Of a stretch of DNA of 64,000 nt, positions 20,174 to 34,804 are shown piece after piece. The notes beneath the pieces are model-generated. The model saw nothing but the letters and a program-made list of their open reading frames with translations, searched no databases and was not told the DNA's origin. Origin of the DNA: Hericium rajendrae. Its lineage: Eukaryota > Basidiomycota > Agaricomycetes > Russulales > Hericiaceae. A program made the position numbers and the translations under genes. Every line of letters starts with the position of its first letter. Within the stretch, counting starts at the first letter, position 1. The stretch spans positions 2,232,001 to 2,296,000 of the forward strand of contig CM065882.1 in NCBI GenBank assembly GCA_033439255.1. The letters run 5' to 3'.

Positions 20174-20513
20174 ATGTCCCAGCAGCCTCTTAATTACTCG
20201 ACCCACACCTACCTTGCCATCACCTTTTCCCCGTCGTCCCCGTATCTGACAGATCCATCGACCCTGCACCCTGGGCTCCAGCATACTGGTCAGGTCATAT
20301 TCGATCTCACTTTGCTTCCATGATCGCCAAGGATACTGACCCACTGCAAAGGTCGGACAGCTCCCTGATATCCAGCTCTTTGCGGTGTCAAACAATGTAT
20401 GGCAGCAATCGGGCGAACAGATAAGAACAGCTCTAGACGCGAAACGCGGCGAGGGCGTCCTCAGGGTTGACGTACAAGAACCACGGGGACGTGCGAAGAG
20501 AGACGAGCTGTAG
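20174..20513 (+). CDS. Small conserved-looking protein ending in KRDEL
   Basis: Two exons. ATG 20174 opens MSQQPLNYSTHTYLAITFSP. The best join runs from HTGQ (20293) over a 58 bp intron (donor GTCATA, unusual; branch-like CTGAC) to VGQLPDIQLFAVSNNVW and a stop at 20511, giving about 93 residues. It reads as one compact domain with an alternating beta/alpha look and a basic end (PRGRAKRDEL). I recall similar small fungal proteins ending QRAKR..DEL but no assigned function. The C-terminal RDEL resembles an ER retrieval signal, but there is no signal peptide, so that meaning is unlikely. An alternative acceptor at 20360 would remove three residues. Confidence 0.6.
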
Positions 20514-21043
20514 CTGCTTCGAGGCTAGACATTCTCACAAGCTCTTCCATGGATGGTCTCATGCTGCGGAGCTGTTCTTCTGTACAGGTCTCGTGCACTA
20601 GTCTGGGACGATCTGCAGAAGTATTTTTGTCGGCTGACAGGTATGAGATGCTGTACGGGTGGTATGTTTGCACAGTATGTTATTATAAAATAACAGCGCC
20701 TTCTCTTGGATGTCCAGATGCTCCGGGACTGACCTGGTCTCTGCGCGCCTGCGGGATTGATAACAAGTGTATGTTCTCCGTGACGTCATGGCATACTCTG
20801 ATCTACACCTGGATATTGAAGTCTAACAGCTAAACATAAACATCGACAGTCATGGAGTGGACCGTGCGCATCGCTGAGCGTCGCCGACTGGAGATGGAGT
20901 CCAGGTTATGCTTCCGCACGGCACGTGCTCCTCGCCGAGGTATGGATGACATCACGGCTTGCGCCCTCGCTTGAGCACTCAGCCAAGTACAAAACCCCTC
21001 TTCGTCCGCACTTGCTATCTTTCTCTCATACCTCTTCCTAACC
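20514..21043. other. Spacer and promoter of the mitochondrial small protein
   Basis: 530 bp, no gene seen. The last 60 bp before the ATG are pyrimidine-rich (TTTCTCTCATACCTCTTCC). Confidence 0.45.
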
Positions 21044-21784
21044 ATGTTTGCCGCCACCCGCATCACCCGCACCCACCTCGCCAAGCGCGCCGTTAGACCC
21101 ACCGCGGTCGCGTCTGCGATGTTCCACTCTACCAGGTGAGCGTAGGCTTATGCCACCCCGGATAGCCCTATTCTAACTTCCGAGTTTAGACCTTCGTACA
21201 GGTTTGTGTCTCGTCTACCCAGGCGTGCATGCTTATCTGACATCTCACAGCTCTGCAAGTTCTATGCACGACAATGACCCAGAGGTATGTATCGCCGAGG
21301 CAACCGCAGTCCGTCCGCTTATGCATACACCCGCCCCAGGTCCTCGAGAAAGAGAAGAAGCGGAGCCTCGCCCGCGAACCCTACCAGACCTCAGCGCCCC
21401 TCGATAACTGCGATGACTGGAACGAGCGCCTCGCCTCCACCTCCGAGGCCAACGTCAAGGTTTGTCCCGCCCTATCTCACTCACCTCACCTCCCATCTCA
21501 CGACACCCGCAGGCGGACCGCACGAACGTCGACAAGGACGATCTCATCCAGGCGACGGTCGAGCACCTCTCAAGAAGCACAACCCGCTCCAGCCCGAGGA
21601 CCAGACCGACCGCCGTGAGGCCGTGTACGCCCGCGACGAGGTCTCGGGCCCGCTCAGGGGTGCCGGATCCACGGGCGGCGGCGACGTCGACGAGGACACC
21701 TTCGAGGAGGAGGTCGAGAAGGTCGAGGGCGAGTGGCACCGCAGCAGGCACACGGAGACGCGCCATGTCCCCAGAGATGCGTGA
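21044..21784 (+). CDS. Small mitochondrial-type protein of unknown function
   Basis: Five exons: 21044-21135, a 12-base micro-exon at 21190-21201, 21251-21284, 21340-21459 and 21513-21784. The N-terminus (MFAATRITRTHLAKRAVRPT...MFHSTR) is Arg/Thr/Ala rich with no acidic residue, a good mitochondrial presequence. The mature part has KEKKRSLAREPYQTSAP, then WNERLASTSEANVKADR, then an acidic tail (DVDEDTFEEEVEKVEGEW). At about 21571 the frame needs one more C (CTCTC-AAGAAG) to continue into KKHNPLQPEDQ. The pattern resembles small fungal proteins annotated as hypothetical, with the same TSAP...WNE..AS.SEA core. The role is unknown. Confidence 0.72.
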
Positions 21785-22348
21785 ATGTTTGCCGCTGCGG
21801 TTGAACGTTGAATGATGACTCGGGGCAAGGTTGGTTTTGTAAACATCATCCCGAGCACGGTTGTTGTTCCCCACTGTACTTATATCGCAATGCATCTGTA
21901 CCAGAGTAAGGACTTTACGATAACACTCCATGTCCAAATGTATTTTGAGAGGTCCTGGTCAAGCTTGAATTTTTGACTCAAACGTCCAGGTGGCATATTG
22001 CTTCAATCATCTACATTCATTCCCTTTTCTACTACCATTACTCTACAGTCCGTAAGCCGATATATGGCACAGGAAAAGAATGGGCGGACAACCCTGTATG
22101 GTTGTTCAAGTGGAAACGCGAACACCAGGTGCAGAACGGAAGAAGCTAATATATGCGTCGTGGGCGTGCGGGCGTGCAGTCAGCAGACGAGCAAACGAAG
22201 GGATGAAGGCAATCATAAATAGTAGTGGTGTCGATTCGTCGGCACTTACGGGTCGGGTCGGGCGGGCGGGCGGAGGTATATTGAAGGATTTGCTACAAGG
22301 GGGAAGTAGTGGTACGGTGTATGTGTACAGTACGCCGGCGACGCCACA
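21785..22348. other. Convergent 3' intergenic region
   Basis: 564 bp between the stops of the small mitochondrial protein and of PP2A. No gene or notable structure seen. Confidence 0.45.
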
Positions 22349-23743
<1,395 letters not shown>

Positions 23744-23939
23744 GTTTTGTGCGTGAGTTTGTGTCGCGGGCGGTGCGGTATGGTGATGGAGCGGTAGAGG
23801 GGATGCGGAGGAGATGATGAGCTGAGGTTATCCGTGGGGCTAGCTGCTTGAGCTGTGACTCATCTGTCACATCGCTCCGTCACGCAGATTGCGACGCGTC
23901 GCGGCTCGAATCCCACTTTTCAGTCTAGCTCTCCACATC
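23744..23939. promoter_or_regulatory. Bidirectional promoter of PP2A and CCT5
   Basis: Only 196 bp separate the two divergent start codons. The region is GC-rich around 23895 (GCGACGCGTCGCGG, partly palindromic) and has no TATA box on either strand. Confidence 0.6.
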
Positions 23940-26177
23940 ATGGCTGGACACCAGGCTGTTTACACTACCGATGAGGTATGTCGTTCGTTATTTTGCTGGA
24001 TAGAGAGCTGACCTAGAGCCTTATACCAGTACGGCCGACCGTTCATTATCCTGCGGGAACAGGCCAGGAAGACTCGGAGCCATGGCATAGAAGCAATCAA
24101 GGTAGCTGCTATGGTTGGTTTCGTTGGACTGGATGCTGAAGTACAATAGACACATATCCTTGCTGCGCGTACCGTGTCTAACATCATCCGGACATCACTG
24201 GGCCCTCGAGGTGAGTGCACGACGCCCGCGGAAGAAACGCACACGTGCCTACTCATCCCTGTCTTGCAGGACTCGACAAAATTCTCATTTCGCCAGATGG
24301 TGAGATCACAGTGACGAACGATGGTGCGACCATTCTGGCCAGATGGAGGTTGAGCACCAGATCGCAAAGCTCCTCGTGCAGTTGTCCAAGAGTCAGGATG
24401 ATGAGATCGGCGATGGGACGACTGGTGTTGTCGGTGAGTTCCGTGGTTGATTTCTCTTCCAGTCAATATGCTCATCACTTTGCGTCTCGTCGCAGTTCTT
24501 GCCGGTGCTCTTTTGGAACAGAGCGAGGCCCTGCTCGACCGTGGTATTCACCCCATCCGAATTGCGGATGGCTTCGATCGCGCATGTGCAATTGCGGTCG
24601 AGCACCTGGACAAAATCGCGGATCGCGTCGAGTACACGAAGGACAACACCGCCAACCTGCTCAAGACGGCCATGACCAGCCTGGGTAGCAAAATGTGCGT
24701 TCCGCACCGCTACCTTACGACGCCTCATCTCATCTTCGTTTACGTCATGCAGCGTCTCGAAAGAGCACCAGCAGTTTGCCCAGATCGCCGTCGATGCCGT
24801 CCTGCAGGTCGCGGACCTCGAGCGCAAAGACGTGCTGTTCGACCTCATCAAAGTCGATGGCAAAGTCGGCGGCTCGCTCGCGGATACCCAGCTGATCAAG
24901 GGCGTGCTTATCGACAAAGACATGTCGCATCCACAGATGCCGCACACGGTGCGCGACGCGCGCATCGCAATCCTAACATGTCCATTCGAGCCGCCGCGCC
25001 CGAAGACGAAGCACAAGCTCGACATCACGAGCGTCGAGGAGTACAAAAAGCTTCAGGCGTACGAGAAGGAGAAGTTCCTCGACATGATCAAACGCGTGAA
25101 GGACAGCGGCGCGAACTTGGTTATCTGCCAGTGGGGCTTCGACGACGAGGCGAACCATCTGTTGATGCAGAATGATCTGCCTGCGGTCCGGTGGGTGGGC
25201 GGACCAGAGATCGAGGTATGTCAAACAGATGAGCGACTATTTCAAGCTGGCTCACATGGCTCTCGTCTGTCTCAGCTCATCGCCATCGCCACCAATGGTC
25301 GTATTGTCCCCCGCTTCGAAGACCTTACGTCCGCGAAGCTTGGCAAGGCCGGTATTGTCCGTGAGGTCACGTTTGGTACTACGCGGGATAAGATGCTGGT
25401 GATCGAGGATTGCTCAAACACTCGTGCGGTGACGATCTTTGTCCGTGGAAGTAATAAGATGGTAATCATCTATCTATCTATGGAAATCTATTCTATCTCA
25501 CATTCTTTAGATCGTCGATGAGGCAAAGCGAGCCCTCCACGATGCTCTTTGCGTCGTCCGCAATCTTGTTAAGGACAATCGTGTCGTGTATGGTGGCGGA
25601 GCGGCAGATATCAGCTGCTCAATAGCAGTCCAGAAGGCTGCTGATGAGGTACGTAGTGACCATCCAGAAGTTAGGTCATCGCATTAAACTGGGATCACCA
25701 TAGATCCCGTCGATCGAGCAATATGCTATGCGCGCATTCTCATCGGCTCTTGATGCCATTCCTCTGGCTCTCGCTGAAAACAGTGGTCTCTCTCCGATCG
25801 AGACCCTGGCCGAAGTCAAGAGCAGACAGGTGAATGAGGGCAACTCGCAGCTCGGCATTGATTGCGCAGGCAGGGGAGAAAATGGTGAGCGATTTCGCTT
25901 CTCCTTTGGGAGCGGCTGTATGAATTACATCACCATAGACATGAAGAAGCAATTCGTGTACGATCCGTTGATTTCGAAGCGTCAGCAATATCTGTTGGCG
26001 ACGCAGGTGTGATCCTTCCTTCATTGTGCATGGCCCTACAATTTACCATCATTGTCTCATCTAGCTGGTTCGTGCCGTGCTCAAAATAGGTGTGTTACTC
26101 CGTTATGTTGTCAGACTACGATGCTGATGTCTTTCTCTTCAGACGATGTCATCACTGCGGGGGAGGCAGAAGAGTAG
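23940..26177 (+). CDS. CCT5: T-complex protein 1 subunit epsilon (CCT5)
   Basis: One of eight subunits of the cytosolic CCT/TRiC chaperonin, which folds actin, tubulin and other proteins using ATP. It starts [20 protein letters not shown]-site motifs are [18 protein letters not shown] and the C-terminal GGAADISCS. The apical region includes [29 protein letters not shown] and [17 protein letters not shown], typical of the epsilon chain. About ten exons, with stop at 26175 after ITAGEAEE. At about 24342 a C is missing (CTGGCC-CAGATGG). Restoring the expected frame gives the usual [14 protein letters not shown] short exon with [11 protein letters not shown] near 24150 is read through a small intron. 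The length matches the family. Confidence 0.95.
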
Positions 26178-26511
26178 ATCCACATTAATGTAATATCACC
26201 ACGATCGTAATCACACGACATACAACTCTTGACATGGACAGATTATCTGTTGACAGTGGTTGGCTTTGGGTGATCCATTTTCACCTTCGTTCTTGAAGTA
26301 TGCAAACCGAGCCCATGCGGTCCGTGTGATTGGGCTCAGTCCCCCTAAGTCCGCGCCAAAGTCAAAGACCCAACTATCCCTTCGTATATAGTAGAATGTT
26401 CAAATTTAGCCCTAGCTGTTCGTGTTGCATTTACTATCCAGCATCCGAGCGTGCGACCATCCCACACCATCCAGGCCCGACAGCATCGCGTAATCTCGAT
26501 CTGCACAATCG
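26178..26511. other. Spacer between CCT5 and the RidA gene
   Basis: 334 bp. No gene is seen. It should hold the CCT5 3' end and the promoter of the next gene. Confidence 0.45.
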
Positions 26512-27130
26512 ATGTTGGACTTACCTGCAGCCCGCATTCTTGCTCAAACAGCGTGCCGCTCATCTCATTTCTCCTCGACCGTGTCTTTATCTTCCCAAGT
26601 CAGGATACGATCAATGTCTTCGGTTACTACGCACCCGTCTCTCAAGAAGGTCTCTACCGAACGTGAGTGCCATTTCTGCACATCCTTACACGAACGTTAT
26701 CAAACTTCATCATGCTCTCAGATGCACCAGCTGCCATCGGGCCATACAGCCAAGCGATTGTCGCGCCCCCGTTCGTCTTCATCTCCGGCTGCCTGGGCTT
26801 CGACCCCAAGACGGGAGCCTTCGTCTCCGGCGGCGTTGAAGAGCAGGCGAAGAAGGCGTTGCAGAACCTCAAGGCCGTCGTAGAGAGCAGCGGCAGCGAG
26901 GTCGGGAAGGTCGTCAAGACGACGGTGAGTCGCGCCGAGTGCAGCTGCATCGTGTCTGATCGCGACTCGCTGTCCAGGTCTTCTTGAAAGATATGAACGA
27001 CTTCGTTGCTTTTAACAAGATCTACGAGGAGTTTTTCGGGACGCACAAGCCGGCGCGCTCTGCTGTCGAGGTTGCGCGCTTGCCGCGCGACGGTCTCGTC
27101 GAGATTGAGGCCATTGCGTCTGTCGCCTAA
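26512..27130 (+). CDS. MMF1: RidA/YjgF-family 2-imino acid deaminase (Mmf1/Hmf1-type)
   Basis: Hydrolyses reactive enamine/imine intermediates made by amino-acid dehydratases, protecting mitochondrial metabolism. Exons 26512-26662, 26722-26924 and 26978-27130. The core has [56 protein letters not shown] and the active-site Arg region [23 protein letters not shown]. Two in-frame starts exist. That at 26512 adds 34 residues rich in Arg, Ser and Ala, like a mitochondrial presequence. That at 26614 ([10 protein letters not shown]) gives a cytosolic-length protein. Yeast has separate mitochondrial (Mmf1) and cytosolic (Hmf1) genes, so one gene may serve both compartments here. Confidence 0.93.
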
Positions 27131-27615
27131 GAGCGCGCAGATTTAGAAGATATTCAAAGATTTGTATGATATCCAGCATCGATGCAGGCTGGTTTGCATC
27201 GATGTGCATCCCGGCTCTCGCAGTATGAATTCTTGCCGACATTGGCGCCAAATTGGTGCAGCAGCGACAATTGGTGTGGCAGCCATTTTCCAAAGTTATC
27301 TGTCACCTTACTCTATTCGTAAGTTGCGGTGCTCGAACTGACAATGTCAGGTCCTCGTTATCGGAATCAACGCGTGGTTGACCATGAAGCGATCTTATCA
27401 CCTCACCTTCACAGAAGCCAGCCCTTCATGGAGGCATCGGCGTTACGCCTTTCAGACTGCTCTATCCGGAATCACCACGAGGCGTGGGCCGGGAAAAGGA
27501 TATAAGGTGAGTACACCCTGTACGAGGGTTCCCTTCCAGCGAGAAGCCAACCTGCGGCGTCTGGTAAGCAGTCTTTCCATAAATCGTCTACCGCTGAATC
27601 TTCCTGTAGCATTGC
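27131..27615. other. Spacer upstream of the first BTB gene
   Basis: 485 bp. A short open frame (27378-27626) lacks any recognisable feature and is taken as leader or chance. Confidence 0.4.
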
Positions 27616-29501
27616 ATGTCTTCTAGCGACTTTTCTGAAGTTGATATTGAAGAATTCGACGATCTTGTCGCCTCCCCTCCATTTTCTCCGCGATCACGAG
27701 GGACTTTAGACTTGTCCAACCACCATCCAGTTGATATGGCACCTGCCTTGACGCCGTCTCTTCCCAAGCTTACCACTTCCGGTGATGAAAAAGTGAAGGA
27801 GCCATATGTCAGGTCCACGGCTAGCGAGCGGAGCAGTTCTGCCTTTCCTCCGGATCTGTCGGCAACTTATAAGAAACACGAGCGCTTTTACTTCGATGAC
27901 GGAAACATTACCTTCCTGGTAGGCCTGTGACGCAGTATACCAATCATCCATCGTATTTACTGATGTCCTCGTAGGTGGAGGACGTGCTCTACAACGTCCA
28001 CCGCTATTTCTTCTGCCGGGATTCACCTTATTTCGTCAATCTCATCAGTAACCGCTGTGGCGATATCTCGATCTCCTTCTCCCAGCCATTCGTTTTGAAG
28101 GACATCAAAATCGAGGAGTTGATGCGCTCCTACGCATTTTGTATCCATTGTGAGTCCTATGCTAGTGCATGTTGAACCAATACCAATCACATCGTTTTCA
28201 CTAGGAACTTTGATGAGTGCGAGGTTAAAACGGTCGCGGACTGGACCTCCGTCCTTCGCCTCGCAACTCAATGGTCTTTTACATCAGTCCGGAAGCTCGC
28301 AATCTCGCATCTAGGACCCATCGCATCCCCCGTTGACAAGATTGTCCTTGGTCGCACGTACTCCGTCGATCCGTGGCTCGTCCCAGGATTCGTTGCCATG
28401 TGCCAGAGACAGCAGCCTTTGACCAGGGACGAAGGGCGCCGACTTGGGGTGGATGACGCCGTATTGGTGGCTTGTCTAAGGGAGAGCTTACGTGCTTGTT
28501 CAACTAAGCCAAGGGCCGAGGATATAACCAATGCGGTTCAAGCTTGCCTAAAGTCACCAGAGATTGCGGATAAAAGCCCCATTCTTTTCACAGTTTCCAA
28601 CGCTCCATCCACCAAAGGCCTTCACGCTGCCATTCCTTCTGAACCGGAGCCATCTGGTTCGTCGCATTCGAAGCCTATGCCATCATCGACAGCCGACGCT
28701 GATATGCGCAAACAGCTCCCGTCTGTGTCAACGAAAGCCTCGAGCAAGATTGGAACGGCAAAGGGCACTGCTAAGCCGAAATCGGATGGCTTCGCTGCCT
28801 CTCCCTTCGTTCTATCTGAGATGCCTCCTGCGCCTGCAGATGGTACTATAAGCGAATCTGCACCTGCACCTGCAGCCAAGGCACGCAAGGAAGAAGAGAT
28901 TACATCTGTCACTAAATCTGAGGCTCTCGCTCATATGAAACCGACCAGAGCTGCTGAGCCAACGCCGGTTGGCACTGCAGATGCCCCGTCGCCATTGCCT
29001 GATCCCACCGAGCCCGACGCACTTGCCACGGGCGAGTCTCTCACCAGCTCGTTTTCGAGCCTCCTTGCTACCGCAGACAAAGTGGCCTCTGGGTGGGGAG
29101 GATGGGGCGGAGGCGCGAAGGTGCCAGCTGCCGCTCCCAGTGCCGCAGGTGGATGGGGCTCTCCAGCGAAGACGCCAGGGTCGGGATCAACGGGATCGTC
29201 AGCGAAGAAGGGCGCCACGAGACGGGGAAACCAAAGCAAGGCACCTGCCGCTGCCGGTGGATGGGGATCGACGGGCACTGCCGCCGGGTGGGGATCAACT
29301 GAAGGTGCGGAGGAGAACAAGGACGCGGATTCATGGAACTTGTTGGACAAGTCCAAGGCGAATGAAAGTAACAATGCTGGATCTAACAAAGGGTTGGGCT
29401 CAGGAGGATGGGGCGGCGGTGGGTGGGGCGGTGAGGGTGATGCTGGCTCGGGTGAGGACAAGAAGTCAAGTGATCTGCTTGAGCTGGACAAATCCAAATG
29501 A
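27616..29501 (+). CDS. BTB/POZ protein with Gly-Trp-rich tail (copy 1)
   Basis: Exons 27616-27918, 27975-28149 and 28205-29501. A short acidic N-terminus leads to a fungal BTB domain (HERFYFDDGNITFLVEDVLYN, VHRYFFCRDSPYF, then LRLATQWSFTSVRKLAI and PVDKIVLGRTY). BTB domains mediate dimerisation and cullin-3 binding in general, but members of this large agaricomycete family are uncharacterised. After about residue 290 comes a Ser/Lys/Pro-rich linker, then a GW-repeat tail (KVASGWGGWGGGAK, GGWGS, AAGWGST, SGGWGGGGWGG). The tail is nearly the same as that of the Hsp70-like gene at 41597. The stop at 29499 is followed by sequence still homologous to that tail (NHAEA...), so the tail is truncated here. 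A base seems missing near 28205. Whether the GW repeats bind Argonaute is untested inference. Confidence 0.78.
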
Positions 29502-30798
29502 ACCACGCTGAGGCCGCGCCGGTGATCACCGAGGCTGATGCAAAGGCAACCCCCGAAGGATTCTACTCCTGCAGATGGCGGCGCTGCACCGGAAGCAAAG
29601 AAGCATTTGAAGAAGAAAGGAGTGCGGAGGTCGTTGGAAGCTGGGCACGAAGTTTGAGTCGAGTATAATCCTCTGTACACTCGATATGACATACAATGCC
29701 GTTACTACCTCGAATCGAACTGTGCGATTGTAAGAGCTCATACCGTGTCCGCGGTCGCAATCTATGCTAATTCCATGGCCTGCTTTGAACTCAGAGGTGG
29801 ACTGGAACTCGGAGAGTTGACCTTTTGTCGTCGATGACATGTTATTTACAGTGTGACGCCATCGTGTCGAAGTGTTAACGACGTGCTCCGTCACTTGCTG
29901 ACATTTGCTGATCGCCGTACTTCTGCATTTGCTTGGGCTTGTTATTCAATCTAAGTGCATTGGAAATGGGCAACGCGCAGATCTGCAAGCTGCAAACTTG
30001 TAGATAGTGATGAGCGAGATTTGCGGGCCACATTTTTTTCCTGAAGCTTTTCTACGTCTCGTGGATTGGAGTACTTGATCTATGAAACCACACACCCAAT
30101 GCCGTCGCCATCAAAATGGCCGCTGTATATTCGTGTCGCGTATATGAACCCGCATATACATGCATATAAATTCTGAACGAACAGCTTCCAAAGCTGCATA
30201 TGCATTATTATTCGTTCTTGCGAGATACTGTCGTCAAGGGCCCGGGCGTCCATCGATCCCACATCAGAACGGTCAACAGCATTTAATAGTGAGTACTTCT
30301 TTTGAACAGGGGAGAAACGAGCATCTACGGACCTCCGGGGACGTGTATGGGCTGGCGTGTGAGATGCAGTAATGAGAAGGTTACTACCTTTCCTGATTCC
30401 CTAGGTCTTGATCTTGATTCAAATGCGATGGTCGGCGTAGATAGTTTCAAGCTTGTCGGCAGTCAATGAGACTGGACATGAGCGAAAAAAAATTGCGACC
30501 GTTAGAAGGCTGAGCTCAAGGGCTTTTCGATTGGAGAGTTATGAGAGCTAGGTCTGTTGGGTTCCTTACACGGACTGGGAAGGAAATAGCGCCTGCGAAC
30601 CTTCGCACACGCAAGACCGGTGGGCCATTGCAGAGAGAGCTTCCACTTATACAATTTCGCATCGATCGTTCGGCCAAAACAGTCTCCTGCATGATACGAT
30701 AGCTTGGCGGTATAAATTCATTTCTATCATCAGTGTCAGATCTACAGATCAGCAAACTTGTCGGTGGCCTGGTCCGAAATCTCAGCATGATTCGAAGA
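29502..30798. other. Intergenic region after BTB copy 1
   Basis: About 1.3 kb. The first 130 bp are decayed tail homology. The rest holds no gene I can support. Confidence 0.45.
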
Positions 30799-32592
<1,794 letters not shown>

Positions 32593-33121
32593 CGTCCTGA
32601 TCAGGCTACGATGCTGCGAGGCGCTTGTCAGAAGGAGCTTGCAGCGGTGAACTACAAGCGGGCGACAGAAGGAAAGAGAAGAAGAGCTGGGAATGGTGGG
32701 GATATATATCGTTTCCGGAAGGTGGAACTGGCAGCTCGCCGCATCTGGTTCTCAGATCGCGCGTTATCGTCCTCTCATCCTGGATGCAGCGTGCAACGAT
32801 GTTCAAATGGAGACAGTACGTTGCCGACATCGTTGATGGTATTTTACAAAGCAAGCAAGACCAGTGTCGATGTGCGCACTATAGAGCAGGTGCGAGACTA
32901 TACAGATAATTGACCCGATATTGTGAGGGCAAGACGTCAGATATGTCGATCCTGGGCCTGAGGCACGAAGGTCGAGTCAAGTATCTACTCTGCCTCTGGG
33001 AGGCCAGAGAGCTGCGGCCAATCATCAAACCGACCAATAGCGGAATATCTATTACCCTACCACTCTGAAAATCTAGGATATGTGATCGTGAACGTAGATA
33101 TGGTGTCCCTCTATACACCCT
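32593..33121. other. Spacer between two minus-strand genes
   Basis: 529 bp. No gene is seen. It contains the promoter of the peptidase and the 3' end of the Sec14-type gene. Confidence 0.45.
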
Positions 33122-34363
33122 CTAAATGCCTGAATCTATGCACCAGCTCACCACGGTATCCTCAGCCTGACGCGCAGGCTGCTCCGTCACGCCCACCTTG
33201 TAATCCCACTCGCTCAGCCCGACCTGCCCACCCTGCGCCCTCCACCGCTCGAGATGCTGCTCCCGAAGCGTCGCGCATGTCTTGAGCAGATGCGGCCAGT
33301 ACTGCTCGTGCTCCCATTCGAACTCGCGCGCGCCGCCCCACCCGCCCTCCTTCATGAGCTGCTCTGCGTCGAACAGGCCGTCCTCCACGGGCTTCGGATT
33401 GAACTTCATTTTGGTGCGCGTGACGGGGTCGATGAAGGGCGTGATGAGCTTGAAGAACGCGTTCACGAGGAAGGGAACGTTCAGGATCAGCGCGGCGCCG
33501 AGACGCTCGGGATAGTGCGATTGTAGGATGTTAAGGACCTGGGAACGGACTGTCAAGAGAGCGATCTGTGATACAGAAACATGCAACGTACAGTTTTTGA
33601 CGTGTGGAACGACGGATTTTTGGCCCGGTCGGCCATGTTAATCATAAGCACGACCGACCTAAGTAACACAAATATCATTGACCAGCTGTTTCGGAGTTGA
33701 CATGGAGGGAGGCGAAACGTACTCAACACCAGGACCCGCAAGGTCCAGGGCGCGCTCCAGCATCCACACCGCAAACTCGATCTGTCTTTTGCCCTCAGTG
33801 GTATTTTGTCGGCTGGGTATCATGTAGAGGGCAGGCCGGCGCTGCTTGTCATAACCAAAGATGACTTCTTTACCTGTCACAGACTAACGTGCGCCCTATA
33901 AAAATTAATTTCTCGTACGGGGTTGGAATACGACTTGCCTCGGGTTCTACATGTGCGGGCGTGAGGTCATAGAGGCCAAACTCGCGCCTCCATCGGAGGG
34001 TGCTCTCCAACCTCTCAATGGCCTGCTCGACATGCCATTTTGTGGCACGCAGATACCTAACAAGTATCGTGAATGTCAAACACAAACGCATGTTCTGCCC
34101 TGCAAAGAAGCATACCTGAGCATGCATTCGCGCGACTACCATAGGCTCGTCAACCACGGTCTCGCACAACCCACAACAACTCACCACCCAGAACTTCTCG
34201 TCATCCGACAGCGCGCCCTTCTCCTCCTCCGGTATCGCATAGTCCGGCTTCCCGAAATGCTCCAGCACCTTCGCGAGCATGTCCTCCTGGTTGGCCGTCA
34301 GCGCGTCGGAGCGCGTCGCGTCTGCGGGCAGCGGTGGCGGGGGAGGATCGTGTAGTCTGGCAT
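33122..34363 (-). CDS. Sec14-like CRAL-TRIO phosphatidylinositol-transfer-type protein
   Basis: Predicted to bind and move phospholipids between membranes. The start at 34363 gives MPDYTILP. One C is missing near 34345 before PPPLPADATRSDALTANQEDML, where the frame otherwise changes. The N-terminal CRAL-TRIO helices contain YLRATKWHVEQAIERLESTLRW. The lipid-binding domain shows FGYDKQRRPALYMIPSRQNT, then QIEFAVWMLERALDL, a short exon with NMADRAKNPSFHTSKTVLNILQ, and YPERLGAALILNVPFLVNAFFKLITPFID. The acidic/basic C-terminus ends SWCIDSGI. It looks closest to the Pdr16/Csr1-type branch rather than to Sec14 itself, on the basis of the long N-terminus and the NTTEGKRQIEF segment. Five to six exons. 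Confidence 0.9.
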
Positions 34364-34804
34364 GGCGGCGTCGTCTAAGAAGAAAAGAAAGATGAAGAGG
34401 GTATATGACGAGCAGAGCCTGGCACTGCTGGTGGGCTGCGCGTTGGGCAGAGTCTGAGCTGTGATCGACTGGCGGTGCGAGCGTCGATCGCCGCCGGCAG
34501 ACGCGCTCCCAAAATAGCAGGTTCTGTGAAACGTCCACTCGAGATTGCATTGTGAAAGCGAATACACATGTATCGAAATCGTGCGTGACGACACAACGAC
34601 CAGTTCAAAGCTGAATACCAAGTTACCATAGGAAGAGAAATAGATTAAAGGATTGGAGGCGGTTGAATGTGGAAGGAGGGACAAGAATGAGAAGAATAAA
34701 TAACTATTTAGACAGCATATACGTGACGGGGTCATGGGCTGGTCATAAGCAGATGCAGATGCAGATGCAGTGAGTATGGATGCGAATGGGTTATAGCATG
34801 CGAA
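34364..34804. other. Spacer with short GATGCA repeat
   Basis: 441 bp between the SUN gene stop and the Sec14-type start. It includes four units of GCAGAT at 34747-34770. No gene is seen. Confidence 0.45.

Noticed and set aside
20500-20513. KRDEL end as an ER retention signal
   Set aside because: The protein has no signal peptide, so the C-terminus would not meet the retrieval receptor.
23880-23920. tRNA-like T-arm (GGCTCGAATCCC)
   Set aside because: No matching acceptor or anticodon arms around it; it lies just before the CCT5 start.
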